Notes: generated by a model from the sequence alone, not told the origin. A stretch of DNA of 64,000 bases from Deferribacteraceae bacterium V6Fe1 (GCA_022813675.1 CP063375.1:1066001-1130000), one strand, 5' to 3'; shown: positions 47,053 through 55,857, counted from the stretch's first letter. Numbers and translations are program-made.

Positions 47053-47844
47053 TTAGTATTCAAAAGCTTCCCTGTCTAATTCACCTGTATAAATAACTCT
47101 TGCTTCACCCTCAAGGTATACTTTTTTATTTTCAAGATAAATTTTTAGCTTCAGTCCACTTCTTGTGATTACAGTTATAGGAGATTTTAACTTATTATTT
47201 TTAGAAGCAATTATTGAAACGGCTGCAGCACCTGTGCCACAGGCAAGCGTTTCAGCTTCAACACCCCTTTCATATGTTCTCATTTTTACAGTGTTGTCAT
47301 TGACTACTTCATAAAAATCCACATTTGTCCCTGCAGGTGCAAAATGATCGTGATAACGCAAAAAAGCACCTGATTTTACAATATCAACACTTTCGATATT
47401 ATCAGTTTCAATGACAGCGTGTGGGACACCTGTATTTATGTAAGATAACTTATAATCATCCACATTAAAATTTAATTTTTCATCAAAAGGTTGCGTAAGT
47501 TGTACCTTAACATTAACCCCTTCTTTTATTTCAGCTTCTATTATCCCGGCAAGGGTTTCAAATTTCATTCGTTTACCTGCTATATTATTAAGGTAGGCAA
47601 ATCTGGCTGCACATCTTGAGCCGTTACCGCACATTTCTGCTACAGAGCCATCAGAGTTGAAAAATGCCCATTTAAAATCTGCCACTGTTGACTTTTCTAT
47701 AAAGATTATCCCGTCTGCCCCCACTGAAAGTGATCTTTTGCATACCTTCTCAATAAAGTTCTTATTGTAATCAATCTTTTTATCCCTGTTATCTATAAGG
47801 ATAAAATCGTTCCCCGAGCCACTCATTTTTGTGAATTTTATCAT
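47053..47844 (-). CDS. dapF: Diaminopimelate epimerase
   Basis: A 263-residue cofactor-independent epimerase turning LL- into meso-diaminopimelate for lysine and peptidoglycan. The two catalytic Cys occur in EMCGNGSRCAAR (first) and EAETLACGTGAAAVS (second). The N-terminus IKFTKMSGSGNDFILIDN is typical. It begins one base after the stop of the hydrogenase-protease-like gene and is followed by dapA. Complete. Confidence 0.97.
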   Translation of the reverse strand: MIKFTKMSGSGNDFILIDNRDKKIDYNKNFIEKVCKRSLSVGADGIIFIEKSTVADFKWAFFNSDGSVAEMCGNGSRCAARFAYLNNIAGKRMKFETLAGIIEAEIKEGVNVKVQLTQPFDEKLNFNVDDYKLSYINTGVPHAVIETDNIESVDIVKSGAFLRYHDHFAPAGTNVDFYEVVNDNTVKMRTYERGVEAETLACGTGAAAVSIIASKNNKLKSPITVITRSGLKLKIYLENKKVYLEGEARVIYTGELDREAFEY

Positions 47845-47845
47845 A

Positions 47846-48322
47846 TTAACCTCTTGAAAAGTTTTTACTTATATTAAGTTCTTCAATGACTTTACTTTTA
47901 AGTTTTTGCATATTTTTCTTTACCTTTTCAGATAGTGTCATATTCATTTGAATACTTTCTACCTGAATTCCAAAAAGTACTATCTCTTCGGGTCTGTCAC
48001 CGATGAGCTCAGCTGCTAAAAGTATATCTTTCAGCCCCATCTGGTGGGGGGAAAGCTTACTTTCAAATATTGGGTCGATATCTTGACCTTCTGCACGGAT
48101 AACTGTTCCAGGCTCAAATCCCATATCTATTGCATCTACAATTATCAACTTATCTGCCCATGCAATATAGTTTAGGAGGTCAAGCCCTAGAGTTCCACCT
48201 TCGACAATTTTTAATTGCTCATCTTCCAGAATTTCATTTTTAAGTTCTTGAGTAATGATGACACCGGCGCTATCGTCATCCATAAGCAGATTGCCAAGTC
48301 CAAGGATTAAAATATTTTTCAT
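47846..48322 (-). CDS. HyaD/HupD-type hydrogenase maturation endopeptidase
   Basis: A 158-residue protease of the [NiFe]-hydrogenase maturation family (peptidase M52), which trims the C-terminus of the large subunit after nickel loading. Its motif ILGLGNLLMDDDSAGV is followed by the second metal-site Asp in IIVDAIDMGFEPG and the His in SPHQMGLKDIL. A GTG at 48337 could extend it by five residues, but the ATG at 48322 gives the usual MKNILILGLGN. No hydrogenase structural gene is visible, so its substrate must be encoded elsewhere. It leads the dapF-dapA-dapB run. Confidence 0.9.
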   Translation of the reverse strand: MKNILILGLGNLLMDDDSAGVIITQELKNEILEDEQLKIVEGGTLGLDLLNYIAWADKLIIVDAIDMGFEPGTVIRAEGQDIDPIFESKLSPHQMGLKDILLAAELIGDRPEEIVLFGIQVESIQMNMTLSEKVKKNMQKLKSKVIEELNISKNFSRG

Positions 48323-48419
48323 ACTCGAAAATAACACTAAATAATTTAAAATTCAACATTATTTAAGGCAGTGTATCTGAGCTTTCTGTTTAAAGGGTTA
48401 AAATAGGATATTTTTTGTC

Positions 48420-48448
48420 TTGATTAAATAAGGTATTTATATTAGAAT
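48420..48448 (+). promoter_or_regulatory. Promoter of the small coiled-coil gene
   Basis: TTGATT (48420-48425), a 17-base spacer and TAGAAT (48443-48448) lie 21 bases upstream of the ATG at 48470, in the divergent gap with the hydrogenase-protease gene. Confidence 0.6.
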
Positions 48449-48469
48449 TTTTCTAAATTGGAGGCTAGT

Positions 48470-48703
48470 ATGAGAGAAAGATATCTTTTTTTGAAAAAAG
48501 AGATAACAAGACTTAGAGATATGTTTGAGCATCTGCCATTATCTTACAGAGAAAAGTTAAAAGAATATGAAGAGGAATATGATTTGTTGAAAGAGAGTAT
48601 CCGTGAGGAAGATTTAAGATGGGCGGATGAAGAGTTTTCAAAATGGTATGAAAGATATATGGTGTATGAGGTTATGACAACAATAAGGCTATCAGAGGGT
48701 TAA
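48470..48703 (+). CDS. Small acidic helical protein of unknown function
   Basis: A 77-residue protein starting at ATG 48470 behind GGAGG. It is highly charged (Glu/Arg/Lys-rich) with heptad-like leucines (YLFLKKEITRLRDMFEHLPL, KLKEYEEEYDLLKES), so a short coiled coil is likely. There is no signal peptide or membrane segment. I do not recognise the family. Its own promoter and good ribosome site suggest it is expressed. It converges with truA, leaving a 2-base gap. Confidence 0.7.
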   Translation: MRERYLFLKKEITRLRDMFEHLPLSYREKLKEYEEEYDLLKESIREEDLRWADEEFSKWYERYMVYEVMTTIRLSEG

Positions 48704-48705
48704 AG

Positions 48706-49452
48706 TCAGTAAAACACTTCTTTTAAGTACAAACCTTGTGGGGGAGCAGTAGGTCCTGCAAACTCCCTATCTTTTTTTTCCAAAATATATTTTACTTCGC
48801 TAAATGGTGCATCTTTTTTGTACAGAAATATTGTTGTACCGACAATATTTCTTACCATGTTATGCAAAAAACCGTTTGCGTTGATTTCAAGGTTTATAAT
48901 TTCGTTTTCCATGTTTATGTTGATGAAGTTTATTGTGCGAATATTGTTGTCTTTGATACTTTTTTTAGTGCACATACTTGAGAAGTCGTGCTCCCCTACA
49001 AAATAATCCAAATAACCTTTTAATTTTTTAATATCAATTTTTCTCCTAAACCACCACACTCTGTTTCTCAATAAAGATGACCTATTTTCCCTTGTGAGTA
49101 TTTTATAAACGTATGTTTTTGATTTGGCACTTTTTTGAGCATGAAAGTTATGTTCCACATCTTCACAGCTAAGTATTGTAATGTCATTACTTAAAAGACT
49201 GTTAAGCCCCAATCTAAGAGAGTCATTGTTGATGTATTTTTCAGCCCTGAAATTAAAAACCTGCCCTAATGCATGAACTCCGGTATCTGTCCTCCCTGAG
49301 CCGATTATGCAGACCCTTTTTTTGAATATTTTTGAGAGCTTTTCCTCAATTTCACCTTGGACGGTTCTTAAATCTTTTTGGATTTGCCATCCGTGGAAAT
49401 TTGTGCCGTCATATTCTACGATACATTTTTTATTATAGTATACTGATTCCAT
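48706..49452 (-). CDS. truA: tRNA pseudouridine(38-40) synthase
   Basis: A 248-residue TruA isomerising uridines 38-40 in the tRNA anticodon arm. The catalytic Asp is in GSGRTDTGVHALGQVFNF. CIVEYDGTNFHGWQIQ, FLHNMVRNIVGT and the final GLYLKEVFY match the family. It overlaps the ecfT gene start-to-stop by 20 bases and ends the lnt-tatA-DUF1786-ecfT-truA run. Confidence 0.96.
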   Translation of the reverse strand: MESVYYNKKCIVEYDGTNFHGWQIQKDLRTVQGEIEEKLSKIFKKRVCIIGSGRTDTGVHALGQVFNFRAEKYINNDSLRLGLNSLLSNDITILSCEDVEHNFHAQKSAKSKTYVYKILTRENRSSLLRNRVWWFRRKIDIKKLKGYLDYFVGEHDFSSMCTKKSIKDNNIRTINFININMENEIINLEINANGFLHNMVRNIVGTTIFLYKKDAPFSEVKYILEKKDREFAGPTAPPQGLYLKEVFY

Positions 49453-50167
49453 AACACCCTGCTATTATTGAAATTATTAAGACAATATCCCACTTTCTCA
49501 TTTTTTCGACGGTCAATATGTGTTCCCAATTTGTTCTATAATTTAGTGTGATTGAAATCTGCTCCGCATAATAAAAAACTCTATTAAAAAGCGGTATTAA
49601 AAATGTATGAAGGGAGAATAGCAGTTTTAAACCTTTTTTAGGAATTATCCCTCTTAGCTTTTGTGCGGTTATTATTTTATCTGCCTCTTCAAAAATTAGA
49701 GGGATAAACCTTATAGCAATTACACTTGAGGTAGCCATTTCCGTCGGATTTACTCCAAATATCTTAAGCGGTTTAAGAATTATGTAAACTATTTTAACTA
49801 TATCTATCGGTTTTGTAGATATTGTAAAAAGGGAAGAGATTACAATCATAAGTGTAAATTTGGAAGTGTATAAAAATGCAGCGGTGTAATTTAGACCGTT
49901 AGCATTGTCATAAAAAAGTTGAATGACAAATGTAAATATCAAAAGGTACCTAAAAGGCTTCAAAAGTGACAATATTTCCATCGGCTTGATGTTTGATAGG
50001 TAGACTATTAAGACAGTTATAGCTGTGTAAAATGTAAAGTTTATTAAGTCGAATTTAAGCCCTATAAAAATTAAAAAAGCGATTGCGGATAAAAATTTTG
50101 TGATAGGGTTTAGATTGTGGATAAAAGAGTTTCTATGGATATACTTGCCAATTATTATCTTGTTCAT
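49433..50167 (-). CDS. EcfT-type transmembrane protein of an ECF transporter
   Basis: A 244-residue membrane protein with about five to six helices, of the CbiQ/EcfT family. It couples ECF ATPases to vitamin- or metal-binding S components. The conserved cytoplasmic coupling motif is seen in IFEEADKIITAQKLRGIIPKKG, where the Ala-x-x-x-Arg-Gly box occurs. NPITKFLSAIAFLIFIGL is the typical N-terminus. No EcfA ATPase or S component lies in the window, so the substrate is unknown. It overlaps DUF1786 by 4 bases and truA by 20. Confidence 0.87.
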   Translation of the reverse strand: MNKIIIGKYIHRNSFIHNLNPITKFLSAIAFLIFIGLKFDLINFTFYTAITVLIVYLSNIKPMEILSLLKPFRYLLIFTFVIQLFYDNANGLNYTAAFLYTSKFTLMIVISSLFTISTKPIDIVKIVYIILKPLKIFGVNPTEMATSSVIAIRFIPLIFEEADKIITAQKLRGIIPKKGLKLLFSLHTFLIPLFNRVFYYAEQISITLNYRTNWEHILTVEKMRKWDIVLIISIIAGCYGISIL

Positions 50168-51186
50168 AATAAGTTTTGCTGCATGAAAATCCCAACTGGT
50201 CCTGTAATCATCATATCGCCGAGAGGGGACGCAAAGATTATATCTCCCCCCTCATTGACCAAACTCCTTCTTTGCGGACCAGTTACCAAAATTGGAAGAT
50301 TTTTATATGAATAGGGCTTGAACATTTTTGCTCCGTGCCCTTTATCATCATATATCTCTTTGTTGGCTATCTTGCCGTTAATGAGCTTGTCAATAAAATA
50401 TTTAAACTTTTCGGGGGTCAGCATTTTTGTATGATGTTCAAAAAAACCTAAAACTTTGTAATCTTTGTCCACCAAACATGCAAAAGTATGGCCGTTTCCA
50501 ATATCAACTGTCACTGCAGGCCATTTTTCATTATTATAAACGGCACCAAGTGCTGCTATGATTGCTGTATCCGTAATGCTGAAGTTTTTGACTCCGTTTT
50601 GAGATAACGCATTGTAAATACTGTTAAACCTGGAAAAAGTGGTTTCTATTGTGTGATTTGATGAAAAGAAAGCGTTTTTAAGACCATCTTTCAAAAAATC
50701 TTCCAAGAAATTCATCCTTGTGACTCTGTCAGACTGCCCCTGAATATATCCATGGTCCTGTACGGCAACATTATACTCTAAATCATAATTGTCGTATATT
50801 TTCAAAAGAGTATCTATAAGGTTAAAATCTATTTCTGATAAAAATATATCCGGATTTTCAACAGCTTCAACCAAATTAAAGCCCAAGTCAGCTACTTCGC
50901 TTAGGTCATCCCTAATGGTTTTTGCCGCCTTTTTTTCTACAAACACGGAAAACCCTTTTTTAAGATGATTTTTGAGTGCTGAAACTATCGGGCCGCCTCC
51001 AATCAAACTGCCACCAATAAAAATATCTCTGCTATAATTTTCTATTTTATCAGCGAATATTTTGGTAGGGGATGGATAGACTAATTTGATAAAATTTTCT
51101 GGCCGCTGGCCATCACAGTATATTAGAATATCCTGTGTGCCAGCACCAATGTCTATTGCAACTGAAAACTTACGCTTCTTTGTTAT
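50164..51186 (-). CDS. DUF1786-family ASKHA-like protein with non-canonical start
   Basis: About 340 residues of a DUF1786-type protein (often mislabelled as pyruvate-formate-lyase activating). The N-terminal [15 protein letters not shown] is a phosphate-binding loop of the actin/hexokinase ATPase superfamily. [47 protein letters not shown] and the final [13 protein letters not shown] follow. The first ATG/GTG/TTG in frame is the TTG at 51006, far inside the conserved fold. Upstream the frame is open to a TAG inside tatA without any such codon. A possible ATA start at 51186 lies 8 bases after an AAGGA, overlapping the tatA stop; CTG or a frameshift from tatA are alternatives. Function unknown. 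Confidence 0.72.
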   Translation of the reverse strand: MTKKRKFSVAIDIGAGTQDILIYCDGQRPENFIKLVYPSPTKIFADKIENYSRDIFIGGSLIGGGPIVSALKNHLKKGFSVFVEKKAAKTIRDDLSEVADLGFNLVEAVENPDIFLSEIDFNLIDTLLKIYDNYDLEYNVAVQDHGYIQGQSDRVTRMNFLEDFLKDGLKNAFFSSNHTIETTFSRFNSIYNALSQNGVKNFSITDTAIIAALGAVYNNEKWPAVTVDIGNGHTFACLVDKDYKVLGFFEHHTKMLTPEKFKYFIDKLINGKIANKEIYDDKGHGAKMFKPYSYKNLPILVTGPQRRSLVNEGGDIIFASPLGDMMITGPVGIFMQQNLL

Positions 51187-51388
51187 TGTCGGCTTCCTTT
51201 TTCTCTGCAGTTTTTTTGTCAGATTCAGGAGTGATGTCTATAGCATCTTCGGTTTCTTTAGCCGCCTTTTTAAAGTTTTTAATGGCTTTCCCCATCCCTT
51301 CTCCAATCTGAGGGAGTTTTCCTGCACCAAAAATAACAAGTGCTATTACTAATATTATTAAAATTTCTTGTGTTCCAAGTCCAAACAT
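51170..51388 (-). CDS. tatA: Twin-arginine translocase subunit TatA
   Basis: A 72-residue TatA/E-type protein forming the Tat pore. It has one membrane helix ([19 protein letters not shown]), the hinge [22 protein letters not shown], and a charged tail. The ATG at 51388 follows GGAGGTTGAT; the upstream codon at 51400 is not needed. No tatC is nearby. The following DUF1786 frame begins inside its 3' end. It lies 81 bases after lnt. Confidence 0.93.
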   Translation of the reverse strand: MFGLGTQEILIILVIALVIFGAGKLPQIGEGMGKAIKNFKKAAKETEDAIDITPESDKKTAEKKEADNNKEA

Positions 51389-51469
51389 ATCAACCTCCAA
51401 ATTTGGGTTTCACATTATTATATCTTTTTCTTTTTCAAATCAATAGGTTTCTTATATGTTTTTATGTTT

Positions 51470-52909
51470 TTAATATCTTCCCCTTTTTACACTAAAAATA
51501 AGAGAAATTAAAGCATAAATACCAAGCCAGATGTATCCGTACTTTGAAAAAAAGCTTCTTTTATTGCTATCAATGTTGACATTAGCTTCTATTATGTCTT
51601 GTTTATTGTTGCCAATTTTATTTATTATTTCACCTTTTTCGTTGATATAGGCTGATATGCCCGATTGGGTTACTCTTATCAACGGTCTCATAAACTCTTT
51701 AGCCCTCACGATATCAATGGCAAGATGTTGAACTCTGCCTAAAGTATCTCCAAACCAACTGTCATTTGAAAGTATGACAAGCATGTCAGGTGATTTATCT
51801 TTAAAAGCATTAAATATTATATCGTAAAAAGCACTTTCATAGCATATTAGAGGGAGTATATTGATATTGTTTGAGTTAAATACCTTGTGCACTTTTCCCC
51901 TTGAAAAATCTTTTGCATCCCCAAAAAAGTATCTGCTGATAGGGGCTGTGATTATTTTAAGCGGGAAATACTCGCCGAATGGGACAAGGTGCATTTTGTC
52001 ATAATATTGGTAGCTACCTTTTGAGAAAAAGAAAGCACTATTGTAGTAATTTAATTTTTGGTCATAGCGGATATTTCCGAGCAGCAAATCTTTTTTTAGT
52101 GAAGATTCTGTTATATATCCAAAAGTTAAGTTGTCAGCTTGAATGAAAAAAGGGAAAACAGATTCCGGTAAAAGGATTAAATCTGATTTTGATTTTGATG
52201 CAATCTCTATCATTGAGATTACCAAATTTTTTATTTCTTCCCTTTTTTCAGGTAGCCACTTCTCTTCCTGTTTATAGGCAGGCTGTATTATAGATATATT
52301 TAATGATTTGTTGTATTTTATTTCTGGCTTAATGACATTTGATGTAAGCAGCAATAAGATAACGACACCGGTCGGGATAAGTTGCTTGGTATTTTTTTGT
52401 GAAAGCACTTTGTAAAGGGATAGATTGACAAGGATAATTATTAAAGATACGCCGTATTCGCCAAATATTGAGTAGAAATTTGTAAAGATTTGAGAATTAT
52501 ATGGTATTAGCCCGAGGTTAAGCCAGGGGAATCCGGTAAAAATTTTTGACCTTAAGATTTCGATTACTACAAACACTAAAGCTGAAATAACAATTTTATC
52601 TGTTTTTAAATTCAGATAAAAAAAGAGCAAAAGATATATCGACATGTAAAGGGATAATCCAAATACCGCAAGAATCCCTATGATTAGCGGCGCCCCTCCA
52701 AAGTGGCTAACGGAGGAATTAATCCAAAACAGATTGAAAAAATAATATGTGGTTGAAAAAATCAGTGTCTTAGTAAAAAAATATTTTTTGTCTTTAAGAG
52801 AAAATAATATAGGAATAAAACTGATAAAGCTTAGCCACCACAAATCTAACCCCGGTGATGAGAGTGTGAGCAGTATAGCACTTAGAAGGGGTAAAAATAT
52901 TAATTTCAT
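51470..52909 (-). CDS. lnt: Apolipoprotein N-acyltransferase
   Basis: A 479-residue inner-membrane enzyme adding the third acyl chain to lipoproteins. About six membrane helices (residues 1-195) precede a periplasmic nitrilase-like domain and a final helix. The catalytic triad is Glu in LILLPESVFPF, Lys in YYDKMHLVPFGEYFP and Cys in LPLICYESAFYD. This confirms a diderm envelope with triacylated lipoproteins. GGGAGA precedes the ATG. It heads the lnt-tatA-DUF1786-ecfT-truA run. Confidence 0.95.
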   Translation of the reverse strand: MKLIFLPLLSAILLTLSSPGLDLWWLSFISFIPILFSLKDKKYFFTKTLIFSTTYYFFNLFWINSSVSHFGGAPLIIGILAVFGLSLYMSIYLLLFFYLNLKTDKIVISALVFVVIEILRSKIFTGFPWLNLGLIPYNSQIFTNFYSIFGEYGVSLIIILVNLSLYKVLSQKNTKQLIPTGVVILLLLTSNVIKPEIKYNKSLNISIIQPAYKQEEKWLPEKREEIKNLVISMIEIASKSKSDLILLPESVFPFFIQADNLTFGYITESSLKKDLLLGNIRYDQKLNYYNSAFFFSKGSYQYYDKMHLVPFGEYFPLKIITAPISRYFFGDAKDFSRGKVHKVFNSNNINILPLICYESAFYDIIFNAFKDKSPDMLVILSNDSWFGDTLGRVQHLAIDIVRAKEFMRPLIRVTQSGISAYINEKGEIINKIGNNKQDIIEANVNIDSNKRSFFSKYGYIWLGIYALISLIFSVKRGRY

Positions 52910-52991
52910 TATTCTCCCTAAATATAATTGAATATTATTTTGCCCTGTTTCTATATTCCAAAATAATTAGCGGGGCAACAAAAATCATTAA

Positions 52992-53020
52992 TTGAATTTT
53001 AAAATAAATCAAGGTAATAT
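52992..53020 (+). promoter_or_regulatory. Candidate promoter of the STAS gene
   Basis: TTGAAT (52992-52997), a 17-base spacer and TAATAT (53015-53020) lie about 88 bases upstream of the STAS protein ATG. The intervening leader is AT-rich with a strong AAGGGGG ribosome site. Confidence 0.4.
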
Positions 53021-53107
53021 TATCTATGAAGCTTCAATATTAATATGTGTCTATTATTAATGAAGTGTAAAATATAAAATATATACAATGCATAAGGGGG
53101 CAAGTTG

Positions 53108-53455
53108 ATGAGCTTTACTTCAAAATTATTGGATGATAAAAAAATTTTTGTTGTTGAAACACCGGAGAGGATTGATGCTGCAAACTCTCCTGAGTTGAAA
53201 GATATGATTTCAGATACTGTTTCCAAGGGGATTTTTAAGATAGTAATTGACATGAGTAAGACAAACTTTATCGATTCAAGCGGCTTAGGTGCGCTTGTGT
53301 CTAAAATATCTATTTGTAAAAATAACAATGGGGATGTCAGGCTTGTGGTTTTGAGTGACAGAGTACTGGAAATCCTTGAAATTACCCATTTAAATAAGAT
53401 TTTAAAGTTATATAAAACGATAGATGAGGCGATAGCAAGCTTTACGGAGGGTTGA
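53108..53455 (+). CDS. STAS-domain anti-sigma-factor antagonist-like protein
   Basis: A 115-residue single STAS domain resembling SpoIIAA/RsbV. The conserved phosphorylatable Ser is in NFIDSSGLGALVSKI (about 52-66). It would bind an anti-sigma/HPK-like kinase when unphosphorylated. No partner RsbW-type kinase or sigma factor is in the window. It ends just before the GH13 gene, with the GGAGG at 53446-53450 lying inside its 3' end. The ATG at 53108 is preferred over the TTG at 53105. Confidence 0.9.
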   Translation: MSFTSKLLDDKKIFVVETPERIDAANSPELKDMISDTVSKGIFKIVIDMSKTNFIDSSGLGALVSKISICKNNNGDVRLVVLSDRVLEILEITHLNKILKLYKTIDEAIASFTEG

Positions 53456-53474
53456 TATTATTAGACCTGTTTAC

Positions 53475-55289
53475 TTGAATGAGCCTGATTATTCTAAAGA
53501 ACTTTTCTTAATCCCGCCAAAATATAAGGGGAAAATATTAAACAGACTTTTTTTGCTGTATGGTAGTGATACAGGTAAAAAGATTTATGATGAAATAGAG
53601 AGGCTTGTAAAGGTACATCATGCTTACATAAAAAAAGGATTTGATTTTATTCCCGAGAACAGAGAAAAGTTTACTTCCCGTGATACTGTTCTCATAACAT
53701 ATGGAGATATGATTGTGGGGGGGAATAAAAAGCCACTAAAACATATAGCTGATTTTTGCAAAAAATATCTTAAAAATGTGTTTAATTCAGTTCATATTTT
53801 ACCCTTTTACCCTTACAGCTCTGATAGAGGATTTTCTGTTAAGAATTTTACCGAAGTTGACCACAGAATCGGCACTTGGGAAGATATACATAATTTGAGC
53901 AAAGAGTTCTCACTCATGTTTGATGGTGTTTTTAACCATATATCATCAAAAAGTGCATGGTTTCAGTCATTTTTAAACGGTGACCCCGAATTTAGAGACT
54001 TTTTTATCACGATTTCAACCTCAAAGATGATATCTGAAGAGCATCTGAAGCTTATTGTGAGGCCAAGGACAACTCCTCTATTTACTGAATTTCTTACCAT
54101 TGACGGGCCAAAACTTGTTTGGACAACTTTTAGCAGTGACCAAATCGATTTAAACTTTAGGAATCCTAAGGTACTCACGAAAATGATTCAAATATTACTT
54201 TTTTATGTCAGGATGGGAGCAAGTCTCATTAGGCTTGACGCTGTTACTTATCTTTGGGAGGAGTTGGGGACAGAGTGTGCTCACCTGAAGGAAACTCATG
54301 CAATAATTAAACTTTTTAGGGATATATTGGATATAACGGCGCCATATGTAAAACTTGTAACAGAGACCAATGTGCCTCATGAGAAAAACATACAATATTT
54401 TGGAAATGGGTATGATGAAGCTCAGATGGTATATAATTTTGCTCTTCCGCCACTTGTTTTGCATGCGTTTTTAAGGGAAGATACTACTGTTTTATCAAAA
54501 TGGGCTTCTACAATAGACAGTCTTAACGATTATGCAACTTTTTTTAATTTTCTTGATTCTCATGATGGAATAGGGGTTTTGCCTGTAAGCGGTATCTTGG
54601 ATGAAAGGGAAATAAACTACATGGTGTTGAAAACTATTGAAAATGGTGGATATATCTCCTACAGGACAGACCAAAATGGTGAAGAGGTTCCATATGAGCT
54701 AAATATCACCTGGTACAGTGCATTAAATGGTGATTCCACAGTCGAAGATAAGGGGATAAAAAAATTTATTGCCTCTCGTGCTATTGCACTCAGCTTAGTG
54801 GGGGTGCCTGGTATCTATATTCATGGGCTTCTCGGCACAAAAAATGACGGGGAAGCAGTGTTAAAAGAGAAACAAACAAGGAGTATTAATAGAAAAGTTT
54901 TTAAATATAAAGAGATAAAAGAGATTTTAGATGATAAAGATGCCATTCAATCAAAAATTCTGAATTTGTTGACAAGGCTAATTGCTATTAGAAGTAGTGA
55001 GAAAGCTTTTAGTCCAAATTTTAAACAAAAAATTTTTGAGATAGACAACAGACTGTTTTGTGTTTTCAGATATCTGAATGATGAAGATGAATGTATTTTG
55101 AGTATAACAAATGTGTCTGACGATATAATTAAAATTGATTTATCAAAATTTAAAAAATATTTTTGTTCTGATAAAAATATTGATATCGTATCGGGCAGGG
55201 AAATTTTATTGAATCAAAATTTTTTGATTGAAGGTTATCAGGTTATTTGGATTAAAGGTTTTTTAAAAGGAAATATTCAGGATTTTTGA
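53475..55289 (+). CDS. GH13_18 sucrose-phosphorylase-like enzyme
   Basis: A glycoside hydrolase family 13 enzyme (604 residues from the TTG at 53475) of the sucrose/glucosylglycerate phosphorylase branch. It has a TIM barrel with SVHILPFYPYSSDRGFSVKNF. The nucleophile Asp is in ASLIRLDAVTYLWEE (about 255), the acid/base Glu in LVTETNVPHEKN, and the third Asp in NFLDSHDGIG. The substrate cannot be decided between sucrose, glucosylglycerate and related glucosides. The only good ribosome site (GGAGG, 53446-53450) is 24 bases before the TTG but 6-9 bases before in-frame ATT codons at 53457 and 53460, so the real start may be ATT. It follows the STAS gene without a promoter. Confidence 0.85.
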   Translation: MNEPDYSKELFLIPPKYKGKILNRLFLLYGSDTGKKIYDEIERLVKVHHAYIKKGFDFIPENREKFTSRDTVLITYGDMIVGGNKKPLKHIADFCKKYLKNVFNSVHILPFYPYSSDRGFSVKNFTEVDHRIGTWEDIHNLSKEFSLMFDGVFNHISSKSAWFQSFLNGDPEFRDFFITISTSKMISEEHLKLIVRPRTTPLFTEFLTIDGPKLVWTTFSSDQIDLNFRNPKVLTKMIQILLFYVRMGASLIRLDAVTYLWEELGTECAHLKETHAIIKLFRDILDITAPYVKLVTETNVPHEKNIQYFGNGYDEAQMVYNFALPPLVLHAFLREDTTVLSKWASTIDSLNDYATFFNFLDSHDGIGVLPVSGILDEREINYMVLKTIENGGYISYRTDQNGEEVPYELNITWYSALNGDSTVEDKGIKKFIASRAIALSLVGVPGIYIHGLLGTKNDGEAVLKEKQTRSINRKVFKYKEIKEILDDKDAIQSKILNLLTRLIAIRSSEKAFSPNFKQKIFEIDNRLFCVFRYLNDEDECILSITNVSDDIIKIDLSKFKKYFCSDKNIDIVSGREILLNQNFLIEGYQVIWIKGFLKGNIQDF

Positions 55290-55317
55290 AAAAATTTAAT
55301 TAAACTGTTTGATTTTA

Positions 55318-55345
55318 TTGCATGTTTATAAAATTGTGTTAAAAT
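55318..55345 (+). promoter_or_regulatory. Candidate promoter upstream of the 55381 gene
   Basis: TTGCAT (55318-55323), a 16-base spacer and TAAAAT (55340-55345) lie 35 bases before the ATG at 55381, between the GH13 gene and the small unknown gene. Confidence 0.45.
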
Positions 55346-55380
55346 TAAAACGTGCATAGTTTATTTTAATGGAGGAAGTA

Positions 55381-55857
55381 ATGAATCCAAATGTTGTACC
55401 CCGAAAGTTAATTGGTCTTAATGAGCTCAAGGTAAATGATATAAAACTTAGAAGGCTTTTTATATTGATTGATGGGAAAAAGGACTTGAATGAGCTGGCA
55501 GATTCGTGTCATATGGATTTGCAGGAATGTGTTGAAAAGATAAATGAACTAAAAAAGCTCTCTGCCGTTGATGTTGATGAAGATGAACTATCAGGTTCAA
55601 GTGGTGGGGATGTACTGGATGAATATAGTCTTGAATGTTCAGATTTTAATGATTGCCTTATTAAGTCCTTATCTTTATTTATAGGGCCTGTTGCATCGCT
55701 GATAGTTGAGAAGAATGTTCAAAAGAAAGAGAAGATGAATGTTTATCAGATGCACACTATTATAGAAAACCTTTCCAAAGAGATAGATAAGATTGAGGAC
55801 AGAAAGAAGTTTATTGATTTGATGAAAGGGAAGATAACTGATAAATTGAAGAATTAG
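55381..55857 (+). CDS. Uncharacterised 158-residue signalling-type protein
   Basis: A cytoplasmic protein starting at ATG 55381 behind GGAGG. The N-terminal third looks like a small helical 'winged-helix' unit (LRRLFILIDGKKDLNELADSCHMDL). It is followed by an acidic Ser/Gly linker (DEDELSGSSGGD). The C-terminal domain (about 85-158) begins with LSLFIGPVASLIVEKNVQK and ends in a charged coiled helix. An 'IGPVAxLxVEK' segment closes many bacterial regulatory proteins, but I cannot name this family with confidence. It precedes the haem sensor at 55882 by 25 bases and is probably co-transcribed with it. Confidence 0.65.
   Translation: MNPNVVPRKLIGLNELKVNDIKLRRLFILIDGKKDLNELADSCHMDLQECVEKINELKKLSAVDVDEDELSGSSGGDVLDEYSLECSDFNDCLIKSLSLFIGPVASLIVEKNVQKKEKMNVYQMHTIIENLSKEIDKIEDRKKFIDLMKGKITDKLKN

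Noticed and set aside
51006-51008. TTG as start of the DUF1786 protein
   Set aside because: It would delete the conserved [11 protein letters not shown] loop encoded upstream in the same open frame.
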